DNA of 64,000 nucleotides from Streptomyces chromofuscus (GTDB taxonomy: Bacteria; Actinomycetota; Actinomycetes; Streptomycetales; Streptomycetaceae). The notes beneath the pieces were generated by a model. The model was not told the origin of the DNA. It did no database searches and saw only the letters and a program-made list of their open reading frames with translations. Made by a program: the position numbers and the translations under genes. Position 1 is the stretch's first letter, and every line of letters starts with the position of its first letter. Shown here in pieces: positions 50,820 to 59,745 of the stretch. The DNA is taken from assembly GCF_015160875.1 (NCBI RefSeq), contig NZ_CP063374.1, positions 2,852,001 to 2,916,000 on the forward strand. Reading direction: 5' to 3'.

Positions 50820-53350
50820 GTGAGGCACAGCGGAGCTGCCAGCGGCCGGGCTGCGAGGGCGCCTACGAGGACGTCGGCGGTGGCGAGCTCTACTGCGACA
50901 CCTGCGGCCTCGCGCCGGTGGTGGCGGCGAACGGCATGGTCGGCTCCCCGCCCACCGGAGTCACCGGCGGCGGCAAGGGCTCGGCGGGCAGCGGCAGTTC
51001 CCGTTCCGGCTCCCGCGGCACTTCCCGCACGTCGTCGCAGTCGTCGAAGTCCCGGCGCTCAGTGTCGGGACGGCTGTCCCGCTCGCTGTCGGGCCGTTCC
51101 TCCAACCGCTCGGTGTCGGTGCGCAGCTCCGGCTCCACCGCCGGTTCCTCCTCCCGGGGCCGGCTGGGCGCGGGCCTGGTGCAGGTGCCGCAGGTGCCGC
51201 GGCCCGACCCGCGCGCGATGGTGCTGGACAACCCGGAGGTGCCGGAGCGGAAGCGATTCTGCTCGCGCTCGGACTGCGGGGCTCCGGTGGGCCGTGCCCG
51301 CGGTGACCGTCCGGGGCGCACGGAGGGCTTCTGCACCAAGTGCGGGCACCCGTACTCGTTCGTGCCGAAGCTGAGGTCCGGCGACATCGTGCACGGCCAG
51401 TACGAGATCGCTGGCTGCCTCGCGCACGGCGGGCTGGGCTGGATCTACCTCGCCGTCGACCGCGCGGTCTCGGACCGGTGGGTGGTGCTCAAGGGCCTGC
51501 TGGACACCGGCGACCAGGACGCGATGGCCGCGGCGATCTCCGAGCGACGGTTCCTCGCGGAGATCGAGCACGCCAACATCGTGCGGATCTACAACTTCGT
51601 GGAACACCTCGACCAGCGCACGGGCTCCCTCGACGGGTACATCGTCATGGAGTACGTCGGCGGCAAGTCCCTCAAGGAGATCGCCAACGCCCGCCGCACC
51701 CCCGAGGGGCGACGCGACCCGCTGCCGGTGGAGCAGGCGTGCGCGTACGGCATCGAGGCGCTGGAGGCCCTCGGCCACCTGCACAGCCGCAACCTGCTCT
51801 ACTGCGACTTCAAGGTCGACAACGCCATCCAGACCGAGGACCAGCTCAAGCTGATCGACATGGGCGCCGTGCGCCGCCTGGACGACGACGAGTCGGCGAT
51901 CTACGGCACGGTGGGCTACCAGGCGCCGGAGGTGGCGGAGGTGGGCCCGTCGGTGGCGTCGGACCTCTACACGGTGGGCCGCACGCTGGCCGTGCTGACC
52001 TTCGACTTCCAGGGCTACACCAACGTCTACGTCGACTCCCTGCCCGACCCCGACCACATCGAGGTCTTCCGCCAGTACGAGTCCTTCTACCGGCTCCTGG
52101 TCCGCTCCACCGATCCCGACCCGGCCCGGCGGTTCGCCTCCGCGCAGGAGATGTCGGAGCAGCTCACGGGCGTGCTGCGGGAGGTCGTGTCCCTGCAGAC
52201 GGGGCGGGCGCGACCGGCGCTGTCGACGTTGTTCGGACCCGAACTGCGACTGACGGAAACGGAGTTGTTCCCGCGCCTGGAGGGAGAGGTGTCCCGGCTG
52301 GGAGCGCGGGTGGTGCCCGCACGCCGGTCCGTGCCCGGTGCCGGGGCCGCGACCGCGCCGCTCCCGGCCGGTGGGGCTCCGCGCTCCCTCGCCGGCGGTA
52401 CCGGCCTCGTCAAACAGGTCGACACCGCTGCCGCCGCCCTCGCCCTGCCCGTGCCCCGGGTCGACCCCACCGATCCCCACGCCGGTTTCCTGGCCGGCCT
52501 GATGGCCACTGCCCCGGCCGAGCTGCTCGGCGCGCTCGCCGCCGCGTCCGCACCCTCGGTGGAGACGCGGCTCAGGCAGATCCGGGCCTGGCTGGAGAAC
52601 GGCGACGCGCCGGCCGCGCTGAACGCCCTGCGCTCGCTGGAGGAGGACCGGCCCGACGACTGGCGGGTCGTTTGGTACCGCGGGGTGGCCGCGCTGGTCA
52701 CCGGCGACCACGAGGGCGGCGCCCTCGCCTTCGACGCGATCTACGACGCCTTCCCCGGCGAGACCGCGCCCAAGCTGGCCCTCGGCCTGTGCGCAGAGGT
52801 GCTCGGCCAACTGGACAACGCCGCCGAGTACTACCGCCTGGTGTGGGCGACCGACCCCAGCTACGTGAGCGCGGCCTTCGGCCTGGCCCGCGTCCAGCTC
52901 GCCACCGGCGACCGGCGCGGCGCCGTACGCACCCTGGAGTCGGTACCGGAGTCGTCCATCCACTACACGGCCGCCCGCGTCGCCGCCGTGCGGGCCCGGC
53001 TGCGGCAGCGCACGGCCGCCGCCGGCGACGTACCCTTCCTTGAGGATCTGACCGCCGCCGCCGGGCAGGTCGAGGCGCTGGACGCGTACGGTCTGGACCC
53101 GACCCGGCGGGAGCGGTTGGCCACGGAAGTGCTCGGCAGCGCCCTGGACTGGATACTCTCCGGTGGCCAGGGTTCCGTCCCGCCCGCCGCCGGAGGACGG
53201 ACACTGCTCGGCAGTGGCCTGGACGAACGGGGCCTGCGCTTCGGCCTGGAGCGTTCGTACCGCACGCTGGCCCGCCTGGCGCGGGGCGGCGAGGAGAGGA
53301 TCGACCTGGTGGAACGTGCCAACCGTTACCGCCCCCGGACATGGGTGTAG
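50816..53350 (+). CDS. pknG: PknG-like Ser/Thr protein kinase with zinc ribbons and TPR domain
   Basis: An 844-residue soluble kinase. Residues 8-30 (C8, C13, C27, C30) form an extra zinc ribbon, followed by a Ser/Arg-rich disordered linker to about 110; C149, C154, C173 and C176 form the rubredoxin-like module of PknG. The kinase domain (about 195-465) has the PknG-type features: Lys226 in WVVLK, D331 in LLYCDFKVDN instead of HRD, and DMG (348-350) instead of DFG. The C-terminus from about 565 is a TPR domain. PknG phosphorylates small FHA proteins that control 2-oxoglutarate metabolism in mycobacteria. ATG 50816 overlaps the preceding stop. Confidence 0.93.
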   Translation: MSEAQRSCQRPGCEGAYEDVGGGELYCDTCGLAPVVAANGMVGSPPTGVTGGGKGSAGSGSSRSGSRGTSRTSSQSSKSRRSVSGRLSRSLSGRSSNRSVSVRSSGSTAGSSSRGRLGAGLVQVPQVPRPDPRAMVLDNPEVPERKRFCSRSDCGAPVGRARGDRPGRTEGFCTKCGHPYSFVPKLRSGDIVHGQYEIAGCLAHGGLGWIYLAVDRAVSDRWVVLKGLLDTGDQDAMAAAISERRFLAEIEHANIVRIYNFVEHLDQRTGSLDGYIVMEYVGGKSLKEIANARRTPEGRRDPLPVEQACAYGIEALEALGHLHSRNLLYCDFKVDNAIQTEDQLKLIDMGAVRRLDDDESAIYGTVGYQAPEVAEVGPSVASDLYTVGRTLAVLTFDFQGYTNVYVDSLPDPDHIEVFRQYESFYRLLVRSTDPDPARRFASAQEMSEQLTGVLREVVSLQTGRARPALSTLFGPELRLTETELFPRLEGEVSRLGARVVPARRSVPGAGAATAPLPAGGAPRSLAGGTGLVKQVDTAAAALALPVPRVDPTDPHAGFLAGLMATAPAELLGALAAASAPSVETRLRQIRAWLENGDAPAALNALRSLEEDRPDDWRVVWYRGVAALVTGDHEGGALAFDAIYDAFPGETAPKLALGLCAEVLGQLDNAAEYYRLVWATDPSYVSAAFGLARVQLATGDRRGAVRTLESVPESSIHYTAARVAAVRARLRQRTAAAGDVPFLEDLTAAAGQVEALDAYGLDPTRRERLATEVLGSALDWILSGGQGSVPPAAGGRTLLGSGLDERGLRFGLERSYRTLARLARGGEERIDLVERANRYRPRTWV

Positions 53351-53353
53351 TTG

Positions 53354-54670
53354 ATGTCGCAGATGCCCCAGCTGTCCGCCTGCCCGAGCTGCGAGGAACC
53401 GCTCGAGTCGGGTGACCGTTTCTGCGGTGCGTGCGGATACGACCTGTCCGCCGTACCGCGACGGCCGGACGACAGCCCGACCCTCGCCATGAACGGCTCG
53501 GGGGCCCCGCCGGCCGCCCCGACCGCCGGGCCGCCCGGCGCGGCCGACCCGGGCGGCCTCGGCGCGCCTCGCGCGGGGCATCCGCCGGGCACGGACCCGG
53601 GCGGCTCCCCCCTGCCTCCGGACCATCTGTCCCCGGCCGCCCCGGACCACTCGGCCACGGGCGTGCGCTTCGACCGGCCCCGGGAGCCCGAGGAGTACCC
53701 CCTGCAGGCCCCGGACCCGCGCGTCGCCGCCGACCCGGCCGCGCAGCCGGACACGGCCACGGTGTGCGTGGCCTGCCGCGCGGGCCGTGTCGACCACGAC
53801 GGCTACTGCGAGAACTGCGGGCACGCCCAGCCGCGCGAACGCGACCACATGGAGCAGGAGTCCGGCCCCATGGCCGCCGTCAGCGACCGGGGTCTGCGCC
53901 ACCACCGCAACGAGGACGCGTTCGGCATCGGCCGCACCACCCTGCCCGACGGCTCCGGTGCGCTCGTCGCGATCGTCTGCGACGGGGTGTCCTCGGCGAC
54001 CCGCCCGGACGACGCCTCCCTCGCCGCCTCCCGCGCGGCCAGCGAGTCGCTGCTGGCGGCCCTGCCGCTCGGCACCCACCCGCAGCAGGCGATGCACGAG
54101 GCGATCGTCGCCGCCTCGCACGCGGTCAACGCCCTGGCCCAGGAGCCCGCCACGGCTCGTGAGCACCAGCCGCACCAGAACGCGCCCGCCTGCACCCTGG
54201 TCGGCGCCGTGGTCACGGCCGGCCTGCTGGTGGTCGGCTGGGTCGGCGACAGCCGTGCCTACTGGGTCCCGGTCGACCGCGGCGCCCCGGCCGCCCGGCT
54301 CACCGAGGACGACTCCTGGGCCGCCCAGATGGTCGCCGCGGGCCTGATGAACGAGGCCGAGGCGTACGCCGACGAACGCGCCCACGCGATCACCGGCTGG
54401 CTCGGCGCGGACGCGTACGAACTGGAGCCGCACACGGCTTCCTTCAAGCCGGACCGGCCGGGTGTGGTGGTGGTGTGCACGGACGGCCTGTGGAACTACG
54501 CGGAGGCGGCCGAGGAGATGGCCGGGGTCCTCCCGCCGGACGCCGCCGTGCGTCCGCTGCACAGCGCGCGCGTCCTGGTCGGACACGCCCTGGACGGCGG
54601 GGGCCACGACAACGTAACAGTGGCCGTCGTGCCGTTCCCTGCCCCGCCGCAGGGGGCAGGATCCGCCTGA
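53354..54670 (+). CDS. PP2C-family Ser/Thr phosphatase with zinc ribbons
   Basis: A 438-residue protein. Zinc ribbon 1 uses C10, C13, C24 and C27; a Pro/Gly-rich linker follows; zinc ribbon 2 lies at about 138-157 (VCVACRAG, YCENCG). The PP2C domain (from about 175) has the metal-binding motifs: SDRGLRHHRNEDA, VCDGVSS, GWVGDSRAYW, VCTDGLWNY and GGHDNVTV. It starts three bases after the pknG stop, so it is the natural counter-enzyme of the kinase. Mycobacterial PknG has no adjacent phosphatase, so this is an addition. It is cytoplasmic, with no membrane helix. Confidence 0.93.
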   Translation: MSQMPQLSACPSCEEPLESGDRFCGACGYDLSAVPRRPDDSPTLAMNGSGAPPAAPTAGPPGAADPGGLGAPRAGHPPGTDPGGSPLPPDHLSPAAPDHSATGVRFDRPREPEEYPLQAPDPRVAADPAAQPDTATVCVACRAGRVDHDGYCENCGHAQPRERDHMEQESGPMAAVSDRGLRHHRNEDAFGIGRTTLPDGSGALVAIVCDGVSSATRPDDASLAASRAASESLLAALPLGTHPQQAMHEAIVAASHAVNALAQEPATAREHQPHQNAPACTLVGAVVTAGLLVVGWVGDSRAYWVPVDRGAPAARLTEDDSWAAQMVAAGLMNEAEAYADERAHAITGWLGADAYELEPHTASFKPDRPGVVVVCTDGLWNYAEAAEEMAGVLPPDAAVRPLHSARVLVGHALDGGGHDNVTVAVVPFPAPPQGAGSA

Positions 54671-54698
54671 GGCCGCACGGGAAGGCCTGGGAAGGCTG

Positions 54699-54724
54699 GG
54701 CGGACCGGAGGGGACCGGTCCGCC
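54699..54724 (+). terminator. Hairpin between the phosphatase and vWA genes
   Basis: GGCGGACC (54699-54706) pairs with GGTCCGCC (54717-54724), 10-base loop, followed by TTCC. It may end or attenuate the upstream operon, so the vWA and FHA genes could have lower or separate expression. Confidence 0.5.
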
Positions 54725-54777
54725 TTCCGTCGTCGCCCCGCCCTTCCGCGGGGCGCTCAAGGGGGATTTGAGAGCGT

Positions 54778-56124
54778 ATGGCCAATTTCTCGAAGTCGAA
54801 CGTGCCGCAGTTCTCGGTGGACGTGTACCAGAACGAGTACCTCCCGGAGGGCGGCCGGGAGGTCAACGCGATCGTCACGGTGACCGCGACCGGCGGCGGC
54901 ACGATCGGAAGCGCCGTCGCGGCACCCCACCTCTACTCGCCGGGGCAGGCCCCCTCCGCGGCCGTGGCGATCATGGTCGACTGCTCCGGGTCGATGGACT
55001 ACCCACCGACCAAGATGCGCAACGCCCGGGACGCCACGGCCGCCGCCGTCGACACCCTGCGCGACGGCGTGCACTTCGCGGTGATCGGCGGCACGCACGT
55101 GGCGAAGGAGGTCTACCCGGGCGGCGGCCGGCTCGCCGTCGCCGACGCCACCACCCGCGACCAGGCCAAGCACGCCCTGCGCAGGCTCAGCGCCGGCGGC
55201 GGCACGGCGATCGGGACCTGGCTGCGGCTCGCCGACCGCCTGCTGTCCTCGGCGGACGTCGCCATCCGGCACGGCATCCTGCTCACCGACGGCCGCAACG
55301 AGCACGAGTCGCCGCAGGACCTCAGGGCCTCGCTGGACGCCTGCGCCGGACGCTTCACCTGTGACGCGCGGGGCGTGGGCACCGACTGGGAAGTGAAAGA
55401 AGTCACAGGCATCGCCTCCGCCCTGCTCGGCACCGCCGACATCGTCGCCGACCCGGCGGGCCTCGCCGCCGACTTCACGCGGATGATGGAGACGGCGATG
55501 GGCAAGGAGGTCGCGGACGTCGCCCTGCGGCTGTGGACCCCGGTCGGCACGACGATCAGGTTCGTCAAGCAAGTCGCTCCCACCGTGGAGGACTTGACCG
55601 GCCGCCGCACCGAGGTGGGACCGCGCGCCGGGGACTACCCCACCGGTTCCTGGGGGGACGAGTCCCGCGACTACCACCTCTGCGTCGAGGTGCCGGCCGC
55701 ACACATCGGCCAGGAGATGCTCGCCGCCCGCGTCTCCCTGGTGGTCCCGCGCCCCGACGGCACCGCCCAGAACCTCGGCGCCCAGGGCCTGGTACGGGCC
55801 GTGTGGACCGACGATATGGTCGCCTCGACGTCGATCAACCCTCAGGTCGCCCACTACACCGGCCAGGCCGAACTGGCGCAGGTCATCCAACAGGGGCTGG
55901 ATCTGCGCAAATCAGGAGACTTGGATGGAGCAACGGCCAAACTGGGCCGGGCCGTTCAGCTCGCCAGTGCCTCGGGGAACGCGGATACTGCGAAACTGCT
56001 TGCGAAGGTGGTGGACGTGGTCGACGCGTCGACAGGTACTGTGCGACTGAAGGCGAAGGTCGCGGAGGCCGACGAGATGACGCTCGAAACTCGGTCGACA
56101 AAGACTGTTCGTGTAAAGAAGTGA
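54778..56124 (+). CDS. von Willebrand factor A (vWA) domain protein
   Basis: A 448-residue cytoplasmic protein. The vWA domain (about 58-235) has an intact MIDAS: DCSGSMD (about 69-75), a Thr in GGGTAIG and an Asp in LLTDGRN. A beta-sandwich region (about 240-350) and a helical C-terminal part (LDLRKSGDLDGATAKLGRAV, TPR-like) follow. vWA proteins with MIDAS act as metal-dependent assembly platforms; in TerY-type systems they occur with a kinase and a PP2C phosphatase. GGGGGA lies upstream of ATG 54778. It probably scaffolds the kinase, phosphatase and FHA protein. Confidence 0.9.
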   Translation: MANFSKSNVPQFSVDVYQNEYLPEGGREVNAIVTVTATGGGTIGSAVAAPHLYSPGQAPSAAVAIMVDCSGSMDYPPTKMRNARDATAAAVDTLRDGVHFAVIGGTHVAKEVYPGGGRLAVADATTRDQAKHALRRLSAGGGTAIGTWLRLADRLLSSADVAIRHGILLTDGRNEHESPQDLRASLDACAGRFTCDARGVGTDWEVKEVTGIASALLGTADIVADPAGLAADFTRMMETAMGKEVADVALRLWTPVGTTIRFVKQVAPTVEDLTGRRTEVGPRAGDYPTGSWGDESRDYHLCVEVPAAHIGQEMLAARVSLVVPRPDGTAQNLGAQGLVRAVWTDDMVASTSINPQVAHYTGQAELAQVIQQGLDLRKSGDLDGATAKLGRAVQLASASGNADTAKLLAKVVDVVDASTGTVRLKAKVAEADEMTLETRSTKTVRVKK

Positions 56125-56207
56125 CCTGAAATAAATCGAGCCCGACCCTCTGGGGTTGGAGAAATCCGGTCGAAAACGGCCGGAAAAGGAGAGGGGGAAG
56201 CGCCGAC

Positions 56208-58118
56208 ATGCCGACCTGCCCGAACGGACACCAGTCGGGTTCCGACGACTGGTGCGAGGTCTGCGGTCACCGCATGGCGGGTGCCGTACCTCCCCCCCCT
56301 CCGCCTCCGCCCCCGGCAGGCGGCGGCTACGGCTTCCCGCCGCCGCCCGGCGGTCCCGGCCCGTCCGGCGGACCGAACGCCAGCCAACCCGGCGGACGCC
56401 CGGCACCGGACGCGGCACCCGAGCTGTGCCCGCAGTGCCGCACGCCCCGGGAGGGCGGTGCGCCGTTCTGCGAGGAGTGCCGGTGGAACTTCCTCACCAA
56501 CACCGCGACCTCGTACACCCCGGCGGCACCGCGCCCGCCGGCCCCGCAGTTCCAGCGGCCGTCCGGGCCGCCGCCGTCCTTCGGGAGCGGTGACGCGTAC
56601 GAGTACCAGAGCTCGCGTCCGTCGCAGATGAACCGTCCGGCCGAGCCGATCCCGCCGGGACCGCCGTTCGGCAACGAGACCGGGGGTCCCTCCGGGGCGT
56701 CCGGACCCGGTGGAGGCTTCGGCGAGGGCTTCGGCGGGGAGCGACCGGGGGCCGGTGGGGCTCCCGGGGCTGGTGCTCGGGTTCCCGGGGCGTCGGGGGC
56801 TTCCGGGCCTACTGGTCCTTCGGGTCCTTCCCATCCTTCTGCGTTCGGCGAGCGGCCGGGTGGCGGCGGTCCCTCGGGTCCCTCCGGGCCGTCCGCGTTC
56901 GGTGAACGGCCGGGTGGCGGTGGACCGTCGGGTCCCTCCGGGCCCTCTGCCTTCGGCGAGCGGCCGGGTGGCGGCGGTCCCTCGGGTCCCTCCGGGCCGT
57001 CCGCGTTCGGTGGTGAACGGCCGGGTGGTCCCGGTCCTTCCGGCCCGCCGAGCTTCGGCGAGCGCCCCGGTCCTTCGGGCCCGCCCAGTTTCGGCGAGCG
57101 CCCCGGTCCCTCGGGTCCTCCGGCCTTCGGCGAGCGCCCCGGTCCTTCCGGTCCTTCCGCCTTCGGTGAGCGCCCCGGCCCCTCCGGCCCTCCCGCCTTC
57201 GGCGAGCAGCCCGGCGCTTCCGGTCCCTCCGGCCCCGGTCCCTCCGGTCCGCCGAGCTTCGGGGAGCGCCCCAGCGTCTCCGGCCCGCCGCACTTCGGCG
57301 GTGAGCGGTCCGGTCCGCCCGGGCCGACGCCCAACGCCGGTCCGGGTGGCCCGGGCGGTCCTGGCGGAACCGGCGGCCCCGGTACCGCCGGCGGTCCGTC
57401 CGGTCCCGGCCCCGGTGGCCCCGGCCACAGCCCTGTCGGCCCCGGCCCCGGTACGCACCCGGGGGCCCCACAGGCCTTCCAGCAGTCGGCCCCGGCCGCT
57501 CCGCCCGCGTTCCCGCAGGAGACCGGTCGGCCGCAGCCCGGCGGCCCGTCCTTCGGCGGCGGTGACGACGACTGGGTGCTCTCCCCGCCGTCGTCCACCG
57601 GCCCCGGCGGCCCGGGACAGCCCGGTGGCCCCGGTCAGCCGGGGGGCTACGGCTACCCGCACCCCGGTGCCCGTTCCGGGCCACCGCCCGGTCCCGCCGC
57701 CCCGCAGCGGCCGGCGACCTGGACGGCGACCATCGGTCCGGACCGCGAGTACTTCATGTCGATGATGCAGCGCTCCGGCCCCGAGGCCGCGGGCCTGAAC
57801 CTGCCCGCGTACTCCCCGGAGCAGCAGCGCACGCTCACCGGCAACCAGGTCACGATCGGCCGCCGCCGGCACTCCACCGGCGACACCCCCGACATCGACC
57901 TGTCGGTGCCGCCGGAGGACCCGGGCGTCTCCCACCAGCACGCGGTGCTGGTGCAGCAGCCGGACGGCAGCTGGGCGGTCGTCGACCAGAACTCGACGAA
58001 CGGTACGACGGTGAACGGCTCGGAGGAACCGATCCAGCCCTTCGTGCCGGTGCAACTCCGGGACGGCGACCGGGTGCACGTGGGCGCCTGGACGACGATC
58101 ACGATCCGCCGCGGCTGA
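56208..58118 (+). CDS. FHA-domain protein with zinc ribbons and long disordered repeat linker
   Basis: A 636-residue protein. An N-terminal zinc-binding motif (C4, H8, C16, C19), a second ribbon (LCPQCRT, FCEECRW, about 68-85), then about 400 residues of Gly/Pro/Ser repeats built on FGERPGPSGPPA-type units, then a C-terminal FHA domain (about 540-636) with the phosphothreonine-binding residues in GRR, VSHQHA and NSTNGTTVNG. In mycobacteria the PknG substrate is an FHA protein (GarA); this is the likely target or reader of the kinase here. AAAAGGAG precedes ATG 56208; the 83-base AT-richer gap before it may hold its own promoter. Confidence 0.92.
   Translation: MPTCPNGHQSGSDDWCEVCGHRMAGAVPPPPPPPPPAGGGYGFPPPPGGPGPSGGPNASQPGGRPAPDAAPELCPQCRTPREGGAPFCEECRWNFLTNTATSYTPAAPRPPAPQFQRPSGPPPSFGSGDAYEYQSSRPSQMNRPAEPIPPGPPFGNETGGPSGASGPGGGFGEGFGGERPGAGGAPGAGARVPGASGASGPTGPSGPSHPSAFGERPGGGGPSGPSGPSAFGERPGGGGPSGPSGPSAFGERPGGGGPSGPSGPSAFGGERPGGPGPSGPPSFGERPGPSGPPSFGERPGPSGPPAFGERPGPSGPSAFGERPGPSGPPAFGEQPGASGPSGPGPSGPPSFGERPSVSGPPHFGGERSGPPGPTPNAGPGGPGGPGGTGGPGTAGGPSGPGPGGPGHSPVGPGPGTHPGAPQAFQQSAPAAPPAFPQETGRPQPGGPSFGGGDDDWVLSPPSSTGPGGPGQPGGPGQPGGYGYPHPGARSGPPPGPAAPQRPATWTATIGPDREYFMSMMQRSGPEAAGLNLPAYSPEQQRTLTGNQVTIGRRRHSTGDTPDIDLSVPPEDPGVSHQHAVLVQQPDGSWAVVDQNSTNGTTVNGSEEPIQPFVPVQLRDGDRVHVGAWTTITIRRG
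56840..57300. repeat. Degenerate tandem repeats encoding the FHA-protein linker
   Basis: Repeats of roughly 60 bases (first four, around TTCGGCGAGCGGCCGGGTGG) then shorter 42 to 48-base units (TTCGGCGAGCGCCCCGGTCC) encode PSGPSAFGERPG-type units in frame. Length is likely to vary between strains. Confidence 0.85.
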
Positions 58119-58130
58119 GCGGACCGGCGA

Positions 58131-58214
58131 ACCGGCAGCTCGGGCGGACCGGCGGCTCGGGTCGACCGGCGGCTCGGGTCGACCGGCGGCTCGGGCGGAC
58201 CGGCGGCTCGGAAC
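58131..58214. repeat. 17-bp tandem repeat, five copies
   Basis: ACCGGCGGCTCGG recurs at 58148, 58165, 58182 and 58199, with a variant copy at 58131; strict 17-base period. It fills the space between the convergent FHA and methyltransferase genes. Confidence 0.85.
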
Positions 58215-58222
58215 CGGAAGGT

Positions 58223-59209
58223 TCAGGCAGGGAGGGGCCAGGTGTACGGCCCCTCCGGGTCGTCCAGCCACGCCCACTCGCTGCCGGCGCCGACGGTGAT
58301 GCCGTACCGCTCCCGCCCGGGACGCCCCTCGCGCTCCCACAGCGCGTACGCCTCCTGCGGGTCGACGCTGCCCCGGGTGAGGGCGAGCAGGAACCGGAAC
58401 AGGTCGTGCTCCCGCCCCCGCCGCGGCACGGCGCCCAGCGCAGACGGTTCCGGCCCCGGCCGCCCCGTGCCCCGCAGCGGCACGAAGTACGCGGGCGTGC
58501 TCAGGAAGCTCCCCTCGGCGTACCCGGCGTCCCGCACGGTCAGCGCGACCAGCCCGGTGGCGACGGGCGTCAGGATCCGGCCGCCGGGACGGCACTGGGC
58601 GAGCCAGGCGGGCGGGATCGAGGCCAGGGTGCAGGTCGCGATGATCCGGTCGAACGGGGCGCGCTCGGGCACCCCGCGCGCCCCGTCCCCGGTGACCACG
58701 ACCGGGTGGTACCCGGCGTCCTCCAGGTGCCGACGTGCCGACTCGGTGATCTCCGGCTCCAGATCGACGGTGGTGACGAGGTCGTCGTCGCGGAGCCGGT
58801 GCGCGAGCAGCGCCGCGTTGTAACCGGTGCCGGCGCCGATCTCCAGGACCCGGTCGCCGTCCTCGACCCCCAGCTCGGTCAGCATCATCGCCATCAGCGA
58901 CGGCTGGCTGCTGGAGGACAGCAGTTCCCCGTCCCGCAACCGGGTCGCCAGGGGGGTGTCGGCGTAGGCGCCACGCACCCAGCGCTCGCGCGCCTCCGGG
59001 TCGGGGCTCTGCCCCCAGCGCCGCTCGTAGCCGCCGACGACGCCGACGTAGTAGTACGGCACGAAGAGGTGCCGGGGGACAGTCGCGAACACGTCCCGCC
59101 ACACGGGGTCCGCGGCCCACGCCCCGCTCGCGTCGATCTCCCGCACCAGTGCGGCCCGCGCCGAGGCGGCGACGGCCTCCAGCTCCTTGTCGAGTGCATG
59201 CGCGCCCAT
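58223..59209 (-). CDS. Protein-L-isoaspartate O-methyltransferase-like SAM methyltransferase
   Basis: A 328-residue methyltransferase. The PCMT features are visible: substrate-side SSSSQPSLMAMML, SAM motif I VLEIGAGTGYNAALLA, VDLEPEI and the post-motif DGARGVPERAPFDRI. A C-terminal extension of about 110 residues beyond the classical 210-residue PIMT is typical of actinobacterial PCMT-like proteins, some of which act in peptide-natural-product pathways. No precursor peptide adjoins it here, so protein repair or an unknown substrate is likely. Divergent from glbO. Confidence 0.85.
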   Translation of the reverse strand: MGAHALDKELEAVAASARAALVREIDASGAWAADPVWRDVFATVPRHLFVPYYYVGVVGGYERRWGQSPDPEARERWVRGAYADTPLATRLRDGELLSSSSQPSLMAMMLTELGVEDGDRVLEIGAGTGYNAALLAHRLRDDDLVTTVDLEPEITESARRHLEDAGYHPVVVTGDGARGVPERAPFDRIIATCTLASIPPAWLAQCRPGGRILTPVATGLVALTVRDAGYAEGSFLSTPAYFVPLRGTGRPGPEPSALGAVPRRGREHDLFRFLLALTRGSVDPQEAYALWEREGRPGRERYGITVGAGSEWAWLDDPEGPYTWPLPA

Positions 59210-59316
59210 ACCTCCACTGTGCTGCGCATCACAGGGCGAGGCGAGTACCCCGGGCCCGGCGGCCGCGTGGTCCTAGGCCTCAAGTCCTGGTTCGCCGCGT
59301 CTGAGACCATGGATGC

Positions 59317-59721
59317 GTGAATGAGATTCGGCGCGGCACGCTTCAGGAGCAGACCTTCTACGAGCAGGTCGGCGGGGAGGAGACCTTCCGCCGCCTGGTC
59401 CACCGTTTTTACGAGGGAGTGGCCCAGGACCCGATCCTGCGGCCGATGTACCCCGAGGAGGACCTGGGGCCGGCCGAGGAGCGCTTCACGCTGTTCCTGA
59501 TCCAGTACTGGGGCGGCCCGACGACGTACAGCAAGAACCGCGGCCACCCCCGCCTGCGCATGCGCCACGCCCCGTTCACCGTCGACCGCGCCGCGCACGA
59601 CGCGTGGCTGAAGCACATGCGGGACGCCGTCGACGACCTGGGTCTGTCCGAGGAACACGAGCGCACGCTGTGGAACTACCTGACGTACGCGGCGGCCTCG
59701 ATGGTGAACACGGCGGGCTGA
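59317..59721 (+). CDS. glbO: Group II truncated haemoglobin
   Basis: A 134-residue TrHbO-type globin with the 2-on-2 fold: FYEQVGGEETFRRLVHRFYE (A/B helices with Tyr B10), YPEEDLGPAEERFTLFLIQY, and the proximal His in RMRHAPF, Trp G8 in AWLKHM. Such proteins bind O2 and handle nitric oxide or peroxide at the membrane. GTG 59317 starts MNEIRRGT; no other in-frame start gives the full first helix. It stands alone, convergent with the downstream hypothetical gene. Confidence 0.95.
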   Translation: MNEIRRGTLQEQTFYEQVGGEETFRRLVHRFYEGVAQDPILRPMYPEEDLGPAEERFTLFLIQYWGGPTTYSKNRGHPRLRMRHAPFTVDRAAHDAWLKHMRDAVDDLGLSEEHERTLWNYLTYAAASMVNTAG

Positions 59722-59745
59722 GGTTCGGCGCACCGGTGGCGGGCG

